The translations under genes were made by a program, and so were the position numbers. A stretch of DNA of 37,555 nucleotides from CAZUDI01 sp964618975. GTDB taxonomy: Bacteria > Desulfobacterota > Desulfomonilia > UBA1062. The stretch covers positions 1 through 37,555 of the forward strand of contig CAZUDI010000039.1 of the NCBI GenBank assembly GCA_964618975.1, written 5' to 3'. The first letter of the stretch is position 1. Each line of letters starts with the position of its first letter. A model generated the notes under the pieces. It worked only from the letters and a program-made list of their open reading frames with translations. It ran no database searches and was not told the DNA's origin. Positions 23,389-31,584 of the stretch are shown here, piece after piece.

Positions 23389-26025
23389 ATGGCAAAAAGG
23401 TCTTTTGGCGTACTCCTGTTCGTGCTCTGGGTAAGTGTGGGCTGTCTGTGGGCCGCAACCAAACACGACGCTGCCCCGCCCCAGGGCACCCTGAATGCCC
23501 CCCAGCCCGCACTGGATCACGAACTCGTGCAGGCCGTGGGGAAAGTCCTGCTGCAGGAGCTCGGCTCCGAGCCGGACGGCCTGGGGCAAGTCGAAGAACT
23601 GCTCGCTTCTGCAGCGTCCTTCCTGGGCACACCGAGCCCCCCCGAGGGACTGAACGCCTGGGACACACAGGCGATGACCGATTTTGAGCGGGTGCTCTTC
23701 TGCCTGGAGGATATCCTCTCCCTCGAAGCCCCTCTGCTTCAGGACTTCGTGCGCGAGGCCCTCGTGGGAATCGCCCCCACCTCGGATAAGGCCACCCTCG
23801 AAGGCATCCTCAGGGCTCTTGGCACCATCGACACAGACGAGATCCCCCTCCTCGACACGGCCCTCTATGTCAATATGATCCAGAATAACATGTTCTCCGA
23901 GAGCACCCTTAAGTCCGACATCAAGACCTCCCAGCTCCGATCGCTCATGTTCCTGATGCAGGAGGCGGATGTGGAGCTCTCCCTGGCAGGCATCCCCATG
24001 CTCGCCATGGTGGGCTCTCCCGACGGGGGCACCGTGGCAGACAAGGACCTCTACCCCGAACGCTATACGCGCAACCTCGCCCGTTGGACCGTGGGCGAGG
24101 TCGTCACGGCGGTCGAATGGGGCGAGCACGGCGCGATCCCGGGGCTGGGGGCGGCCGATCCCTTCGCCGCCTTTGACTGGGTGCTCTACAAGAAGCGCTA
24201 TCAAATGCAGCTCATGGGCATTCCGCTCATGACCTTCGAAGGTATGGTGCCCATGATAGCCAACTTCCTCGTGCAGACCGTCGCACCGGTAGGCATCACC
24301 GACCCCTTCGACGCCTATGTCCAGCTGGTCGGCGGGCACGGACCCGACACCGGGGGGCAGGACCACCGCATCTTCGCCCTTTTCTGCCCGCTCATGCGTT
24401 ATTTCTGGAATCAAGGCCGCGCCGCGGATATGGTGGGCATGCTCACCCATACGGGCGAGATCGCCTCCTCCGATTACGTGAAGCTCGCCCGGGGCGAGGA
24501 AGCGACCTTCCGCCGCGACACCACGGGCACGGTCATAAAGACCGTCGAGGGCCCGGATGGCTACGGGCTCCTCTATTACACCCTGCGCGGGCGGGCCCCC
24601 GAAGACGGCGGAATGATGGATCCCGTCCTTGGCATCACCGTGCGCCTCATCCAGGCCCTCGATGCCGCCCCGGCCTCCGCGGAGAATTCCGGAACCCTCT
24701 TCGAGGCCCTCATGCAGGCGCTTGAACCGCACCTGGGCGGGCTGCTCAAGGCCGACGGCACGGTGGATGAGGCGGCCGTCGACGCCCTGGCCGCATCCCT
24801 GACCCCTGAGCGTCTGGGGAGCCTGATCGCCTTCCTGCATAACCACCACGCCCAGCTCACCCGCGTCGGCTCCGCCCTGGGTGAGGTCATGCAGGCCGCC
24901 CACGAACAGGAACTGCTGCCGGCCCTGGTTGCCGATCTCACCCGCTCCGAGGATCTGATGGAGGCCCTCCTGATCCCACCGGAGGGCGGCATCTCCGTGC
25001 TCCAACGCCTGGTGAATTTCGTTGAGCAAAACCGTACAGCGCTGGCCGGGCTGCTGGATGCCGGCCGCGACCTGCTCGCGGGCTCGCTCGGCCGCGAGGC
25101 CCTGGTGGACGCCACCTTCGACTACCTGGGGGTGATCCTGGACAACTTCGAGAGCGTTGCACAATTCAGCGCTGCCAACCTGCCGCAGGCCGTGAACACG
25201 CTGCGGGAAATGGACGGGAAGGCCCTGGCCTCGCTGAGCGCCTCCCTGGGCGAACTTCTGCCGGCCTTCCAGAGGGCGGCCCTGCTGCCGGAGTTTGCCT
25301 CCCTGCTCAAACAGGTCGATCAATCCGACCTGGAGGTCCTCTACGGGATCATCCACCCCCTGACGCAGCCTCAGCCTGCGGGGCTGGCAGGCAAACTGCT
25401 CGATTTCACCGCCCAGAACCGTGCCAGCCTGCGCCAGGCCGTGCTGAGTTCCCGCGAGCTCATGCGCTGTCAAATCGAGGAAAACCCCCTCAGGGACACG
25501 GGGCTGGACTCCCTGCTCGCCATGCTCGACAACATCGACACCATCACGGTTGACATCGTATCCCTTGCCCCCGTGCTCGACACGCTTCTCGCCCCCGAAC
25601 GTCAACCCGATCTGCTCGCCCTCGTGCACGCCCTGGGCAATCTCGCGGACTCCCTGCATGCCCAGGCCCTGCTGCCCGAACTGGCCGTCTGGCTGAAAAA
25701 TCCGGGCCTCGACCCCCTGGCAAGGGACGCCCGGGGAACCTATCTCGCCGTGCGCCTGCTGGCATTCTCGCGCGACAACCAGTCATCGCTCAATACGCTC
25801 CTGTCAGCTTCCGAGCACATCCTCACCGATTTCCGGGGAAAAGACCCTCTCTTAGGCGCCACCTTCACCTATGCCCGCACCCTGAGTGCCAATATGGATG
25901 AGCTCATGCGCTATACGCAGATTATCCTCGACTTCCTCGAATCGCAACGGGCAGGGTCGACCGCCCGGGGCCTGCCCGGCAGAGCAAGTGCGGCCGAGGA
26001 CCCTGCAACGCCCCCCGGTTCATGA
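23389..26025 (+). CDS. exported 878-residue protein with internal helical repeats, unknown function
   Basis: 878 residues; I do not recognise a family. Basic start and hydrophobic segment (about 5-22) ending GCLWAA indicate export; Cys19 may allow lipidation, but the box is not canonical. The first ~410 residues are unique, with hydrophobic patches. The C-terminal part is leucine/alanine-rich and helical, with three repeated units beginning LVNFVEQNR (near 541), LLDFTAQNR (near 670) and LLAFSRDNQ (near 789), each followed by LLxxxxxLL and a D-x-T/G-x-x-Y/L-x-x-x-L-x-N pattern; ALLPEFASLL and ALLPELAVWL recur between units. This looks like an alpha-solenoid scaffold. It has a very good ribosome site (GAGGAGGGG). 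It follows the FAD trio on the same strand and may hold or serve those enzymes at the cell envelope. Confidence 0.78.
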   Translation: MAKRSFGVLLFVLWVSVGCLWAATKHDAAPPQGTLNAPQPALDHELVQAVGKVLLQELGSEPDGLGQVEELLASAASFLGTPSPPEGLNAWDTQAMTDFERVLFCLEDILSLEAPLLQDFVREALVGIAPTSDKATLEGILRALGTIDTDEIPLLDTALYVNMIQNNMFSESTLKSDIKTSQLRSLMFLMQEADVELSLAGIPMLAMVGSPDGGTVADKDLYPERYTRNLARWTVGEVVTAVEWGEHGAIPGLGAADPFAAFDWVLYKKRYQMQLMGIPLMTFEGMVPMIANFLVQTVAPVGITDPFDAYVQLVGGHGPDTGGQDHRIFALFCPLMRYFWNQGRAADMVGMLTHTGEIASSDYVKLARGEEATFRRDTTGTVIKTVEGPDGYGLLYYTLRGRAPEDGGMMDPVLGITVRLIQALDAAPASAENSGTLFEALMQALEPHLGGLLKADGTVDEAAVDALAASLTPERLGSLIAFLHNHHAQLTRVGSALGEVMQAAHEQELLPALVADLTRSEDLMEALLIPPEGGISVLQRLVNFVEQNRTALAGLLDAGRDLLAGSLGREALVDATFDYLGVILDNFESVAQFSAANLPQAVNTLREMDGKALASLSASLGELLPAFQRAALLPEFASLLKQVDQSDLEVLYGIIHPLTQPQPAGLAGKLLDFTAQNRASLRQAVLSSRELMRCQIEENPLRDTGLDSLLAMLDNIDTITVDIVSLAPVLDTLLAPERQPDLLALVHALGNLADSLHAQALLPELAVWLKNPGLDPLARDARGTYLAVRLLAFSRDNQSSLNTLLSASEHILTDFRGKDPLLGATFTYARTLSANMDELMRYTQIILDFLESQRAGSTARGLPGRASAAEDPATPPGS

Positions 26026-26175
26026 GTGTAACCCCGGTCGGTGACGGGATCATGCGCCGGGCATCCCGCTTTGCCGCGGTGCCCCCTGCATCCGGCGAGC
26101 TACCGGACGTCGGGACGGCTGCGGCAGGGGGCCCCGCTGGCCGGACCGGGCGCATTTCAGGATCCGGTTTTGGTG

Positions 26176-26212
26176 TTGACAAGACCGGACGTATTCCCCA
26201 TAGTTTTGTCAA
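26176..26212 (+). promoter_or_regulatory. candidate promoter flanked by an inverted repeat
   Basis: TTGACA (26176-26181), a 17-base spacer and CATAGT (26199-26204). TTGACAA (26176-26182) and TTGTCAA (26206-26212) are exact inverted repeats bracketing the promoter, a possible operator for the two small genes downstream. Confidence 0.45.
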
Positions 26213-26239
26213 AATCAGCATGGAATGAGGTGCATGTAT

Positions 26240-26419
26240 ATGATCAACGAAGGTCTCTCCAAAGAAATCCACAATGATTTGATCGAATTCATCTCAGGCA
26301 TGAAACAGCGCTACCAGATCGCAACCAGGTCCGTGAGCGTCGATGCCGAACCCAACCCGGACCAGACCGAGGTGATGGTGAATTTTACCTGGTCCTTCAC
26401 GATTCCGGTGCCCGAATAG
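26240..26419 (+). CDS. small protein of unknown function
   Basis: 59 residues from ATG 26240; ATGs at 26225 and 26234 are in frame. GAGG at 26227-26230 sits 9 bases before 26240, which favours that start. The protein begins MINEGLSKEIHNDLIEF (amphipathic helix) and ends with alternating polar/hydrophobic residues (VMVNFTWSFTIPVPE), so it may form a small helix-strand unit. No family recognised. It lies 214 bases after the 878-residue protein gene and behind a promoter-like sequence. Confidence 0.55.
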   Translation: MINEGLSKEIHNDLIEFISGMKQRYQIATRSVSVDAEPNPDQTEVMVNFTWSFTIPVPE

Positions 26420-26585
26420 GGGATAACCACGCATTTTTATGATAGGGAGCACCTCCAGGGGCCTGCGGCCAGGGGGGCTGCCTCCCCGTGGCTCGCACCC
26501 CTTATGGGGAACACACAGGCCGCATCACACGCCCGTCTTCCCTTGCAGCCTGTGTGCCGGGGGAACATGTAAAGGGGGCACATTG

Positions 26586-26978
26586 ATGTCTTGGTTACGC
26601 AAGATCCTGGATTTCCTGGACCTGATCATCCATGGATTCAATATCGATACCAGCGAGATCTCCCAGGACATCAGCGAAGAGCTGCGGGAGATCCAGGACT
26701 ACCACGTCTCACGCGAGTCTCCTGCCCGGGTGCGGGGCTCCAGTTTCTCCTGCAACGGGAGCGGCTACTGGATCGTCTTTTCGAACCAGGAACGCATGGG
26801 CCCCTTTTGCAGAAACTGCTACGAGGGCGACGAGGCCTTCTCTCTCCTGCGCCAGGAGCAGGACTTCCTTCCCGACGGCCCGCACTACTACTGGTTCTGT
26901 AAGCGGTGCGGCGAGAGATGCGAGCAGCTCCCGGGCGGATCGGATACCGGGAAGACCCTGATGTTTCCCCAGACCTGA
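26586..26978 (+). CDS. small zinc-ribbon-like protein
   Basis: 130 residues. The N-terminal helix (LRKILDFLDLIIHGF) is amphipathic and acidic residues follow. The C-terminal half has two CxxC knuckles, FCRNC (near 77) and FCKRCGERC (near 105), spaced as in a zinc ribbon or rubredoxin-like fold; a third single Cys occurs at about 54. There is no signal peptide. The gene is the last on the + strand before two repeat copies. Function unknown; a metal-binding adapter is the simplest reading. A ribosome site (AAAGGGGG) lies about 10 bases upstream of the ATG. Confidence 0.65.
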   Translation: MSWLRKILDFLDLIIHGFNIDTSEISQDISEELREIQDYHVSRESPARVRGSSFSCNGSGYWIVFSNQERMGPFCRNCYEGDEAFSLLRQEQDFLPDGPHYYWFCKRCGERCEQLPGGSDTGKTLMFPQT

Positions 26979-27020
26979 GGGGTGCACACGGATGACGTCT
27001 AGGTGCTGGGTCTCGATCAG

Positions 27021-27066
27021 GGTTCCTCGGAACCGGTATCGTCTGAGGCGCTGATCGCTGTCAGCG
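27021..27066 (+). terminator. two hairpins after the zinc-ribbon gene
   Basis: GGTTCC/GGAACC (27021-27034, 2-base loop) is followed by CGCTGA/TCAGCG (27049-27066, 6-base loop), 43 bases after the stop. No long U-tract; a modest terminator at best. Confidence 0.35.
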
Positions 27067-27070
27067 GTTT

Positions 27071-27149
27071 ATGAATGGCTATGGATCGCATTCCCTTATT
27101 GCTTGCGACGTGTCCCGGGCTTGCCCCGGGATTCATCCCCATGATTGGC
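27071..27149 (-). repeat. dispersed two-hairpin element, copy 8 (reverse orientation)
   Basis: Along the + strand: ATGGCTATGGATCGCATTCC, TTGCTTGCGACG, CCCGGGCTTGCCCCGGGATT, CATCCCCATGATTGG. It corresponds to the reverse complement of copies 1-4 over nearly the full length. Confidence 0.7.
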
Positions 27150-27151
27150 TG

Positions 27152-27181
27152 TTGACATGTATGCTTTGCTGTGCATATATA
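27152..27181 (+). promoter_or_regulatory. near-consensus promoter with no gene downstream on its strand
   Basis: TTGACA (27152-27157), an 18-base spacer and TATATA (27176-27181), beginning three bases after repeat copy 8. It points at repeat copy 9 and then at the antisense of the small membrane protein gene, so it may drive a non-coding RNA. Confidence 0.5.
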
Positions 27182-27245
27182 GACCGCGTTATGCTCGGAT
27201 CATGGACCTTCCGGAGGGTCACCGGGGGTCCAGGATCCCTTTCAA

Positions 27246-27329
27246 TGGCCTGAGGGTCGCTTTCCGCCGCAGCTTGCACTGGAAAGCGGGAGTCTTAGGC
27301 TTGCCCTGGGCTCATGCCCACGATTACAA
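27246..27329 (-). repeat. dispersed two-hairpin element, copy 9 (reverse orientation)
   Basis: Along the + strand: GGGTCGCTTTCCGCCGC, GCTTGCACTGGAAAGCGGG, AGGCTTGCCCTGGGCTCATG, CCCACGATTAC. GCTTTCC/GGAAAGC forms an extra stem here. It lies 96 bases from copy 8 in the same orientation. Confidence 0.65.
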
Positions 27330-27369
27330 CCGTACCCCCCTCAGCAGACCCCAAACCTGTGACACTGCA

Positions 27370-27618
27370 TCAGGAAACACTCCAGAGTCGCCGGCACAGG
27401 GCGCGAAAGCAGACAAAGACAGCATAGGGGGACGTAAGGGCCGCGATTACCACCGGATCGACCTCGCGAAGGTCATGCCACAGCTCCCGGTACAGGGCCC
27501 CCAGATCGCGTTTCCCCGTCTCGTCCAGAAGATAATGCAGGATGACCGGAAACAGGGTGATGCCGAACACAGCGAAAATCAAGAAAACCTTGCCTTCGTT
27601 TACGATGGCCTTCTTCAT
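27370..27618 (-). CDS. small membrane protein of unknown function
   Basis: 82 residues. GGAGG lies 7 bases before the ATG, a clear ribosome site. One strong hydrophobic segment (about residues 9-27, VFLIFAVFGITLFPVILHYLL) follows a basic N-terminus, and a second weaker hydrophobic stretch sits near 55-70 (VVIAALTSPYAVFVCF). The middle contains charged residues (DETGKRDLGALYREL). It resembles small inner-membrane proteins of unknown role. It is downstream of the alcohol dehydrogenase gene on the same strand, 135 bases away, and could share its transcript. Confidence 0.68.
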   Translation of the reverse strand: MKKAIVNEGKVFLIFAVFGITLFPVILHYLLDETGKRDLGALYRELWHDLREVDPVVIAALTSPYAVFVCFRALCRRLWSVS

Positions 27619-27753
27619 CAAGTGCCTCCGAGCGTGTGTGCTGTCGCTTGGCGTCAGCCGCTCTCCTTCTACCCAAGACGCAATAAAATATCAACTTTTT
27701 CATGCAGCGCCCCTGCACTCCGGGATTGTCGCGTGTATTGACGTGTACAGGAA

Positions 27754-28731
27754 TCAATCGGGCGTGAGCACCACCTTGAGGGCGTCGGGATGCGCGGCGC
27801 GTTCGAAGGCTGCCTGTGCCTGCGCCAGGGGGTAGCTCGCGGTGATGAGGCGCTCAAACGGCAGGTCCGCATACTGGGCGATCAGGGCCAGGGCACTGAC
27901 GAAACGGCCGCAGCGCGAGCCTTGAAGGGTAATCTCGCCCGTGACCACCGGGGCCATATCGAAAGGCATACTGGCACTGATCGTGGACTTGAGCACCACG
28001 ACGCCCCGCGGCCGGCATAGGCGCACGGCCTCCTTCAACCCCGCCGGCGAGCCCGTGGCCTCGACCACGAGGTGCATGCTCCTGCTCCCCAGCTCCGGTG
28101 AATCCCGGATGGTTCTCAGGTGCCGCCACTTAGCCGCCGCCAGCTTACCCGCATGGTGCCCCACGAGGGTGACGTGCTCGACCTGCGTGGCCAGAACCCA
28201 GGCGCACAGGATCCCCAGCCGGCCGTCGCCCAGGACACAGACACGCTCGTGCCCCTGAAGGGGCACCTGGTCGAGGATCTCGGCCGCTGCGGCCAGGGGC
28301 TCGATCAGGACGGCCGCCTCGTCCGGCAGGCCCTGAGGCACCGCGTGCAGATTCGCTACCGGCAGCCGGCAGAAGTCGGCCATGCATCCATCCAGGCCGT
28401 GGATCCCGAGCGCCCGGCGCTCGCAGCAGTGCCGTTCGAGTCCTACAGCGCACAGCTCGCAGTGCCCGCAGCCCACGTTGATCTCGCCCACCACGCGTCG
28501 TCCCACCCAGGACCCGTCGTCACAGGACTCGACCGTGCCGACGAACTCGTGCCCCAGAACCCCGTGAAAACCGCTGTAGCCCTTGATGATCTCGCTGTCC
28601 GTGCGACAGATGCCCGCCAGGCGCACCCTGATCCTGGCCCAGCCCGGCTTAAGAGTGGGCACGGGGTAGCCTTCCACCACCTGCAGACTCCCGTCGAAGA
28701 CTAGGGCTCGCATACCCTCCGTCAGCTCCAT
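27754..28731 (-). CDS. zinc-dependent alcohol dehydrogenase (MDR family)
   Basis: 325 residues. Medium-chain dehydrogenase: catalytic zinc region GICRTDSE (Cys42), GHE at 60-62, structural zinc cysteines 88, 91, 94 and 102 in the CGHCELC...HC lobe, an EPLAA motif near 143 and a Rossmann motif LGDGRLGIL near 167. All zinc ligands are present. NAD(P)-dependent oxidation of an alcohol or polyol is expected; the substrate is unknown. Start 28731 is preceded by GAAGG; MRALVF (28713) is an alternative start that has GGAGGG too close. It is divergent from the amidohydrolase genes, with 193 bases between. Confidence 0.87.
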   Translation of the reverse strand: MELTEGMRALVFDGSLQVVEGYPVPTLKPGWARIRVRLAGICRTDSEIIKGYSGFHGVLGHEFVGTVESCDDGSWVGRRVVGEINVGCGHCELCAVGLERHCCERRALGIHGLDGCMADFCRLPVANLHAVPQGLPDEAAVLIEPLAAAAEILDQVPLQGHERVCVLGDGRLGILCAWVLATQVEHVTLVGHHAGKLAAAKWRHLRTIRDSPELGSRSMHLVVEATGSPAGLKEAVRLCRPRGVVVLKSTISASMPFDMAPVVTGEITLQGSRCGRFVSALALIAQYADLPFERLITASYPLAQAQAAFERAAHPDALKVVLTPD

Positions 28732-28924
28732 ATGCCTTCAATAATAGCATATATTCAGTCTGCCATCACCCTGCATTTCACGCACCAGGTACCGCTGGTG
28801 ATGTCTACCTGCGCTTAGGCCTATTGCCTTGGCGGGCATCATCATGATAATGTCACCTGACTCTTGAGCTTTAACCTGGTCGCTTCCACAGTTCGATACC
28901 ACCACAAGGGGGGGCAGCATATAT

Positions 28925-30262
28925 ATGAAACAGGCCGATACGATCCTTTCCGGCGGAACGATCCTCACCATGGACGGACAGGGCACCATCATCCCCAACG
29001 GCGCACTGGCCATCACTGGCGACAGGATCACGGACCTCGGCCCGGCAACCGAGATCAACACGACCTACCGGGCGAACCTCACCCTCGACACCACGGGCAA
29101 ACTGATCATGCCCGGACTCATCAACGCCCATTCCCACGCGGCCATGACGCACTTTCGCGGGCTCGCCGACGATCTCGAGCTCATGGACTGGCTCAACAAC
29201 TATATCTTCCCGGCCGAGGCCCGCTTCGTGGATCGTGAGTTCGCCTACCTGGGAACCCTGCTGGCCTGCGCCGAGATGATCCGCTCGGGCACCACCACCT
29301 TCTGCGACATGTATATCTTCGAGGACGAGGTGGCCCGCGCCGCACAGATAAGCGGCATGCGCTGCCTGGTGGGTGAGGTGCTCTTCGACTTCCCCTCCCC
29401 CAACGCCAAAACCCCGCAGGAGGGGCTCGACTACACGCGCTATCTGCTCGAGAAGTGGGGCGGCGACCCGCTGGTGGACGTCGTGGTGGAGCCGCACGCG
29501 CTCTATACCTGTTCTGAGAATCTCCTGCGCCAGGCCGCCTCACTGGCGCAGGAATTCCGGGTGCCCATCGGCACACACCTGCTCGAAACCAGAGGCGAAC
29601 GCGCCCAGATCCGTGAACGCTGCGGCAAGGAGCCCCTGGCCCTGCTCGAAGAGACGGGCTGTCTCGAGCAGAACTTCATCGCCTTCCACGGCGTCTGGCT
29701 GACGGAGCAGGAACAGGACCTCCTGGCGCTCAAGGGCAGCGCCGTGATCCATAACCCCGAGAGCAACATGAAGCTCGCCAGCGGCATCGCCCCCATTCCG
29801 GACATACTCGCACGCGGCATCGCCGTCGGGCTGGGTACCGACGGGTGCGCCAGCAACAACAACCTGGACCTTTTCCAGGAGATGGACACGACCGCCAAGC
29901 TGCACAAGGTGCACCGTCTGGACCCCACGGTGATGGATGCGCCCAGCGTGCTGCGGCTGGCCACCTGCGAAGGAGCCCGGGCCCTGGGTCTGGCCTCGCG
30001 GGTCGGCACGCTCGCCCCTGACATGCAGGCGGACATCATCACCATCGATATCAACAAACCCCACCTCACCCCCCTGTACAACCCCTATTCGCATGTGGTT
30101 TACGCCGCCGGCGGGGCCGACGTGGACACGGTCATCATCGCCGGCAGGATCGTGATGCGTGCTAGAGAGCTCCTGACCATCGAGGTGGATTCCGTCCTGG
30201 CGCAAGCCCGCGAGATCTCCGAACGCATCGCCGCGGGTCTCGGGGTGCGCCGTGGAAGCTGA
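28925..30262 (+). CDS. amidohydrolase, MTA/SAH deaminase-chlorohydrolase type, first copy
   Basis: 445 residues. Metal-dependent hydrolase of the amidohydrolase superfamily: HSH (H69, H71), FRGLADDLELMDWL near 78, catalytic HLLET near 218, a further metal His in FIAFHGVWL near 251 and LGTDGCASNN near 304. These match 5'-methylthioadenosine/S-adenosylhomocysteine or 5'-deoxyadenosine deaminases and related TrzN/AtzA chlorohydrolases. It would deaminate a purine nucleoside in the cytoplasm. ATG 28925 is in a weak ribosome context (run of G). Its 3' end overlaps the second copy by 11 bases. With the nucleoside-type importer upstream, purine salvage is the likely role. Confidence 0.88.
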   Translation: MKQADTILSGGTILTMDGQGTIIPNGALAITGDRITDLGPATEINTTYRANLTLDTTGKLIMPGLINAHSHAAMTHFRGLADDLELMDWLNNYIFPAEARFVDREFAYLGTLLACAEMIRSGTTTFCDMYIFEDEVARAAQISGMRCLVGEVLFDFPSPNAKTPQEGLDYTRYLLEKWGGDPLVDVVVEPHALYTCSENLLRQAASLAQEFRVPIGTHLLETRGERAQIRERCGKEPLALLEETGCLEQNFIAFHGVWLTEQEQDLLALKGSAVIHNPESNMKLASGIAPIPDILARGIAVGLGTDGCASNNNLDLFQEMDTTAKLHKVHRLDPTVMDAPSVLRLATCEGARALGLASRVGTLAPDMQADIITIDINKPHLTPLYNPYSHVVYAAGGADVDTVIIAGRIVMRARELLTIEVDSVLAQAREISERIAAGLGVRRGS

Positions 30263-31565
30263 GCTCGACCTCCTTATCACCGGCGGGTGCCTTTTGAGCA
30301 TGTCACAGCGCCTGGGTGTGATCGACGATCCGCTCATCGGCATCCGGGACGGCCGCATCGTCAGTGTGGGGCCCTCTACCGGGGAGCCCCCTGCGGCGCG
30401 CGAGGTCCTGGATGCCAGCGGCTGCCTCGTCCTGCCCGGACTCATCAACACGCACACGCACCTGCCCATGGTATGCTTCCGGGGCCTGGCCGACGATCTC
30501 GAGCTCATGGAGTGGCTCGAGGGACACATCTTCCCGGCCGAGGCGCGCCACATGTCGCCCGAAACCGTGAGCGCCGGCTCCCGGCTGGCCATGGCCGAGA
30601 TGATCCTCTCGGGCACCACCACCTTCTGTGACGGGTACTTCTTCGAGGACAGCACGGCCCGTGCCGCCCTGGAGACCGGCATGCGCGCCGTGGTCTGCCA
30701 GGGGATCGTCGACTTTCCCACCCCCGACGCCCCCGATCCCTCACGCAACCTTGAGCTGGCCGAGGACTTCCTCAAGACCTGGAAAGGTGCCTCGGACCTG
30801 ATCACCCCGGCGCTGTTCTGCCACGCCCCCTATACCTGCGGCCCGCAAACCTACCGGGCAGTCAAGGACCTGGCCCGCGAGCAGGGGGTCTTCCTGCACA
30901 CCCACGTGGCCGAAACCCGCACCGAGGTCATGACCATCACCCAGCGCTACGCCACCACCCCTATCAGGCACCTCCACAATCTGGGGGTCCTGGACGGGCA
31001 GACCGTGGCGGTGCACTGTGTCTGGGTGGACGAGGAGGAGATCGAACTCCTGGCCGCAAGCGGCACGAAGGTCTCCCACAACCCCCAGAGCAACATGAAG
31101 CTCGCCAGCGGCATCGCCCCCATCCCGCGCATGCTTGAACAAGGCATCACCGTCGGGCTGGGCACGGACGGGTGCGCCAGCAACAACGACCTCGACCTGC
31201 TGGACGAAATGGACACGGCCGCCAAGCTCCACAAGGTCGCCAATCTTGACCCCACCCTCATGGATGCCGCCACCGTCCTGGCCATGGCCACCACCGGCGG
31301 CGCCCGGACCCTGGGCCTGGAGGGAGTAGTCGGCGCCATCGAGCCGGGCATGGCGGCCGACCTCATCCTGCTGGACCTGTCCTCGCCGCACCTGACGCCC
31401 CTCTACCACCCCATCTCGCACACGGTCTACGCGGCCAGCGGCGCGGACGTCAAGACCAGCGTCATCGCGGGCCGTATCGTCATGCGTGACCGGCACCTCC
31501 TCACGCTCGACGTGGAGGAGGCCATGCAGCAGGTGCGCTCTGTCGCCACGCGCATCCGGGGTTGA
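30252..31565 (+). CDS. amidohydrolase, MTA/SAH deaminase-chlorohydrolase type, second copy
   Basis: 437 residues. Paralogue of the preceding gene. All metal and catalytic residues are present: HTH (H68, H70), HVAETRTE near 219, VAVHCVWV near 254, LGTDGCASNN near 303. GTG start inside the end of the first gene, so translation is coupled. The two differ around the first metal motif (AAMTHFRG versus LPMVCFRG) and in the HLLET/HVAET loop, which suggests different substrates. Stretches of DNA are identical between them, including 37 bases around 29766 and 31086, pointing to a fairly recent duplication or gene conversion. The AsmA-family gene follows after 19 bases. Confidence 0.88.
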   Translation: MEAELDLLITGGCLLSMSQRLGVIDDPLIGIRDGRIVSVGPSTGEPPAAREVLDASGCLVLPGLINTHTHLPMVCFRGLADDLELMEWLEGHIFPAEARHMSPETVSAGSRLAMAEMILSGTTTFCDGYFFEDSTARAALETGMRAVVCQGIVDFPTPDAPDPSRNLELAEDFLKTWKGASDLITPALFCHAPYTCGPQTYRAVKDLAREQGVFLHTHVAETRTEVMTITQRYATTPIRHLHNLGVLDGQTVAVHCVWVDEEEIELLAASGTKVSHNPQSNMKLASGIAPIPRMLEQGITVGLGTDGCASNNDLDLLDEMDTAAKLHKVANLDPTLMDAATVLAMATTGGARTLGLEGVVGAIEPGMAADLILLDLSSPHLTPLYHPISHTVYAASGADVKTSVIAGRIVMRDRHLLTLDVEEAMQQVRSVATRIRG

Positions 31566-31584
31566 ACCCACCCCACGGAGGAAT

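Noticed and set aside
22993..25659. 888-codon open frame on the minus strand, opposite the 878-residue gene
   Set aside because: It is a by-product of high GC. The + strand frame has a signal peptide, a strong ribosome site and repeated units; the minus frame is Gln/Gly/His-rich with no recognisable domain.
27145..27741. 198-codon + strand frame across the two repeat copies and the small membrane gene
   Set aside because: It passes through two dispersed repeats and the antisense of a small gene with a good ribosome site; there is no domain and no ribosome site of its own.
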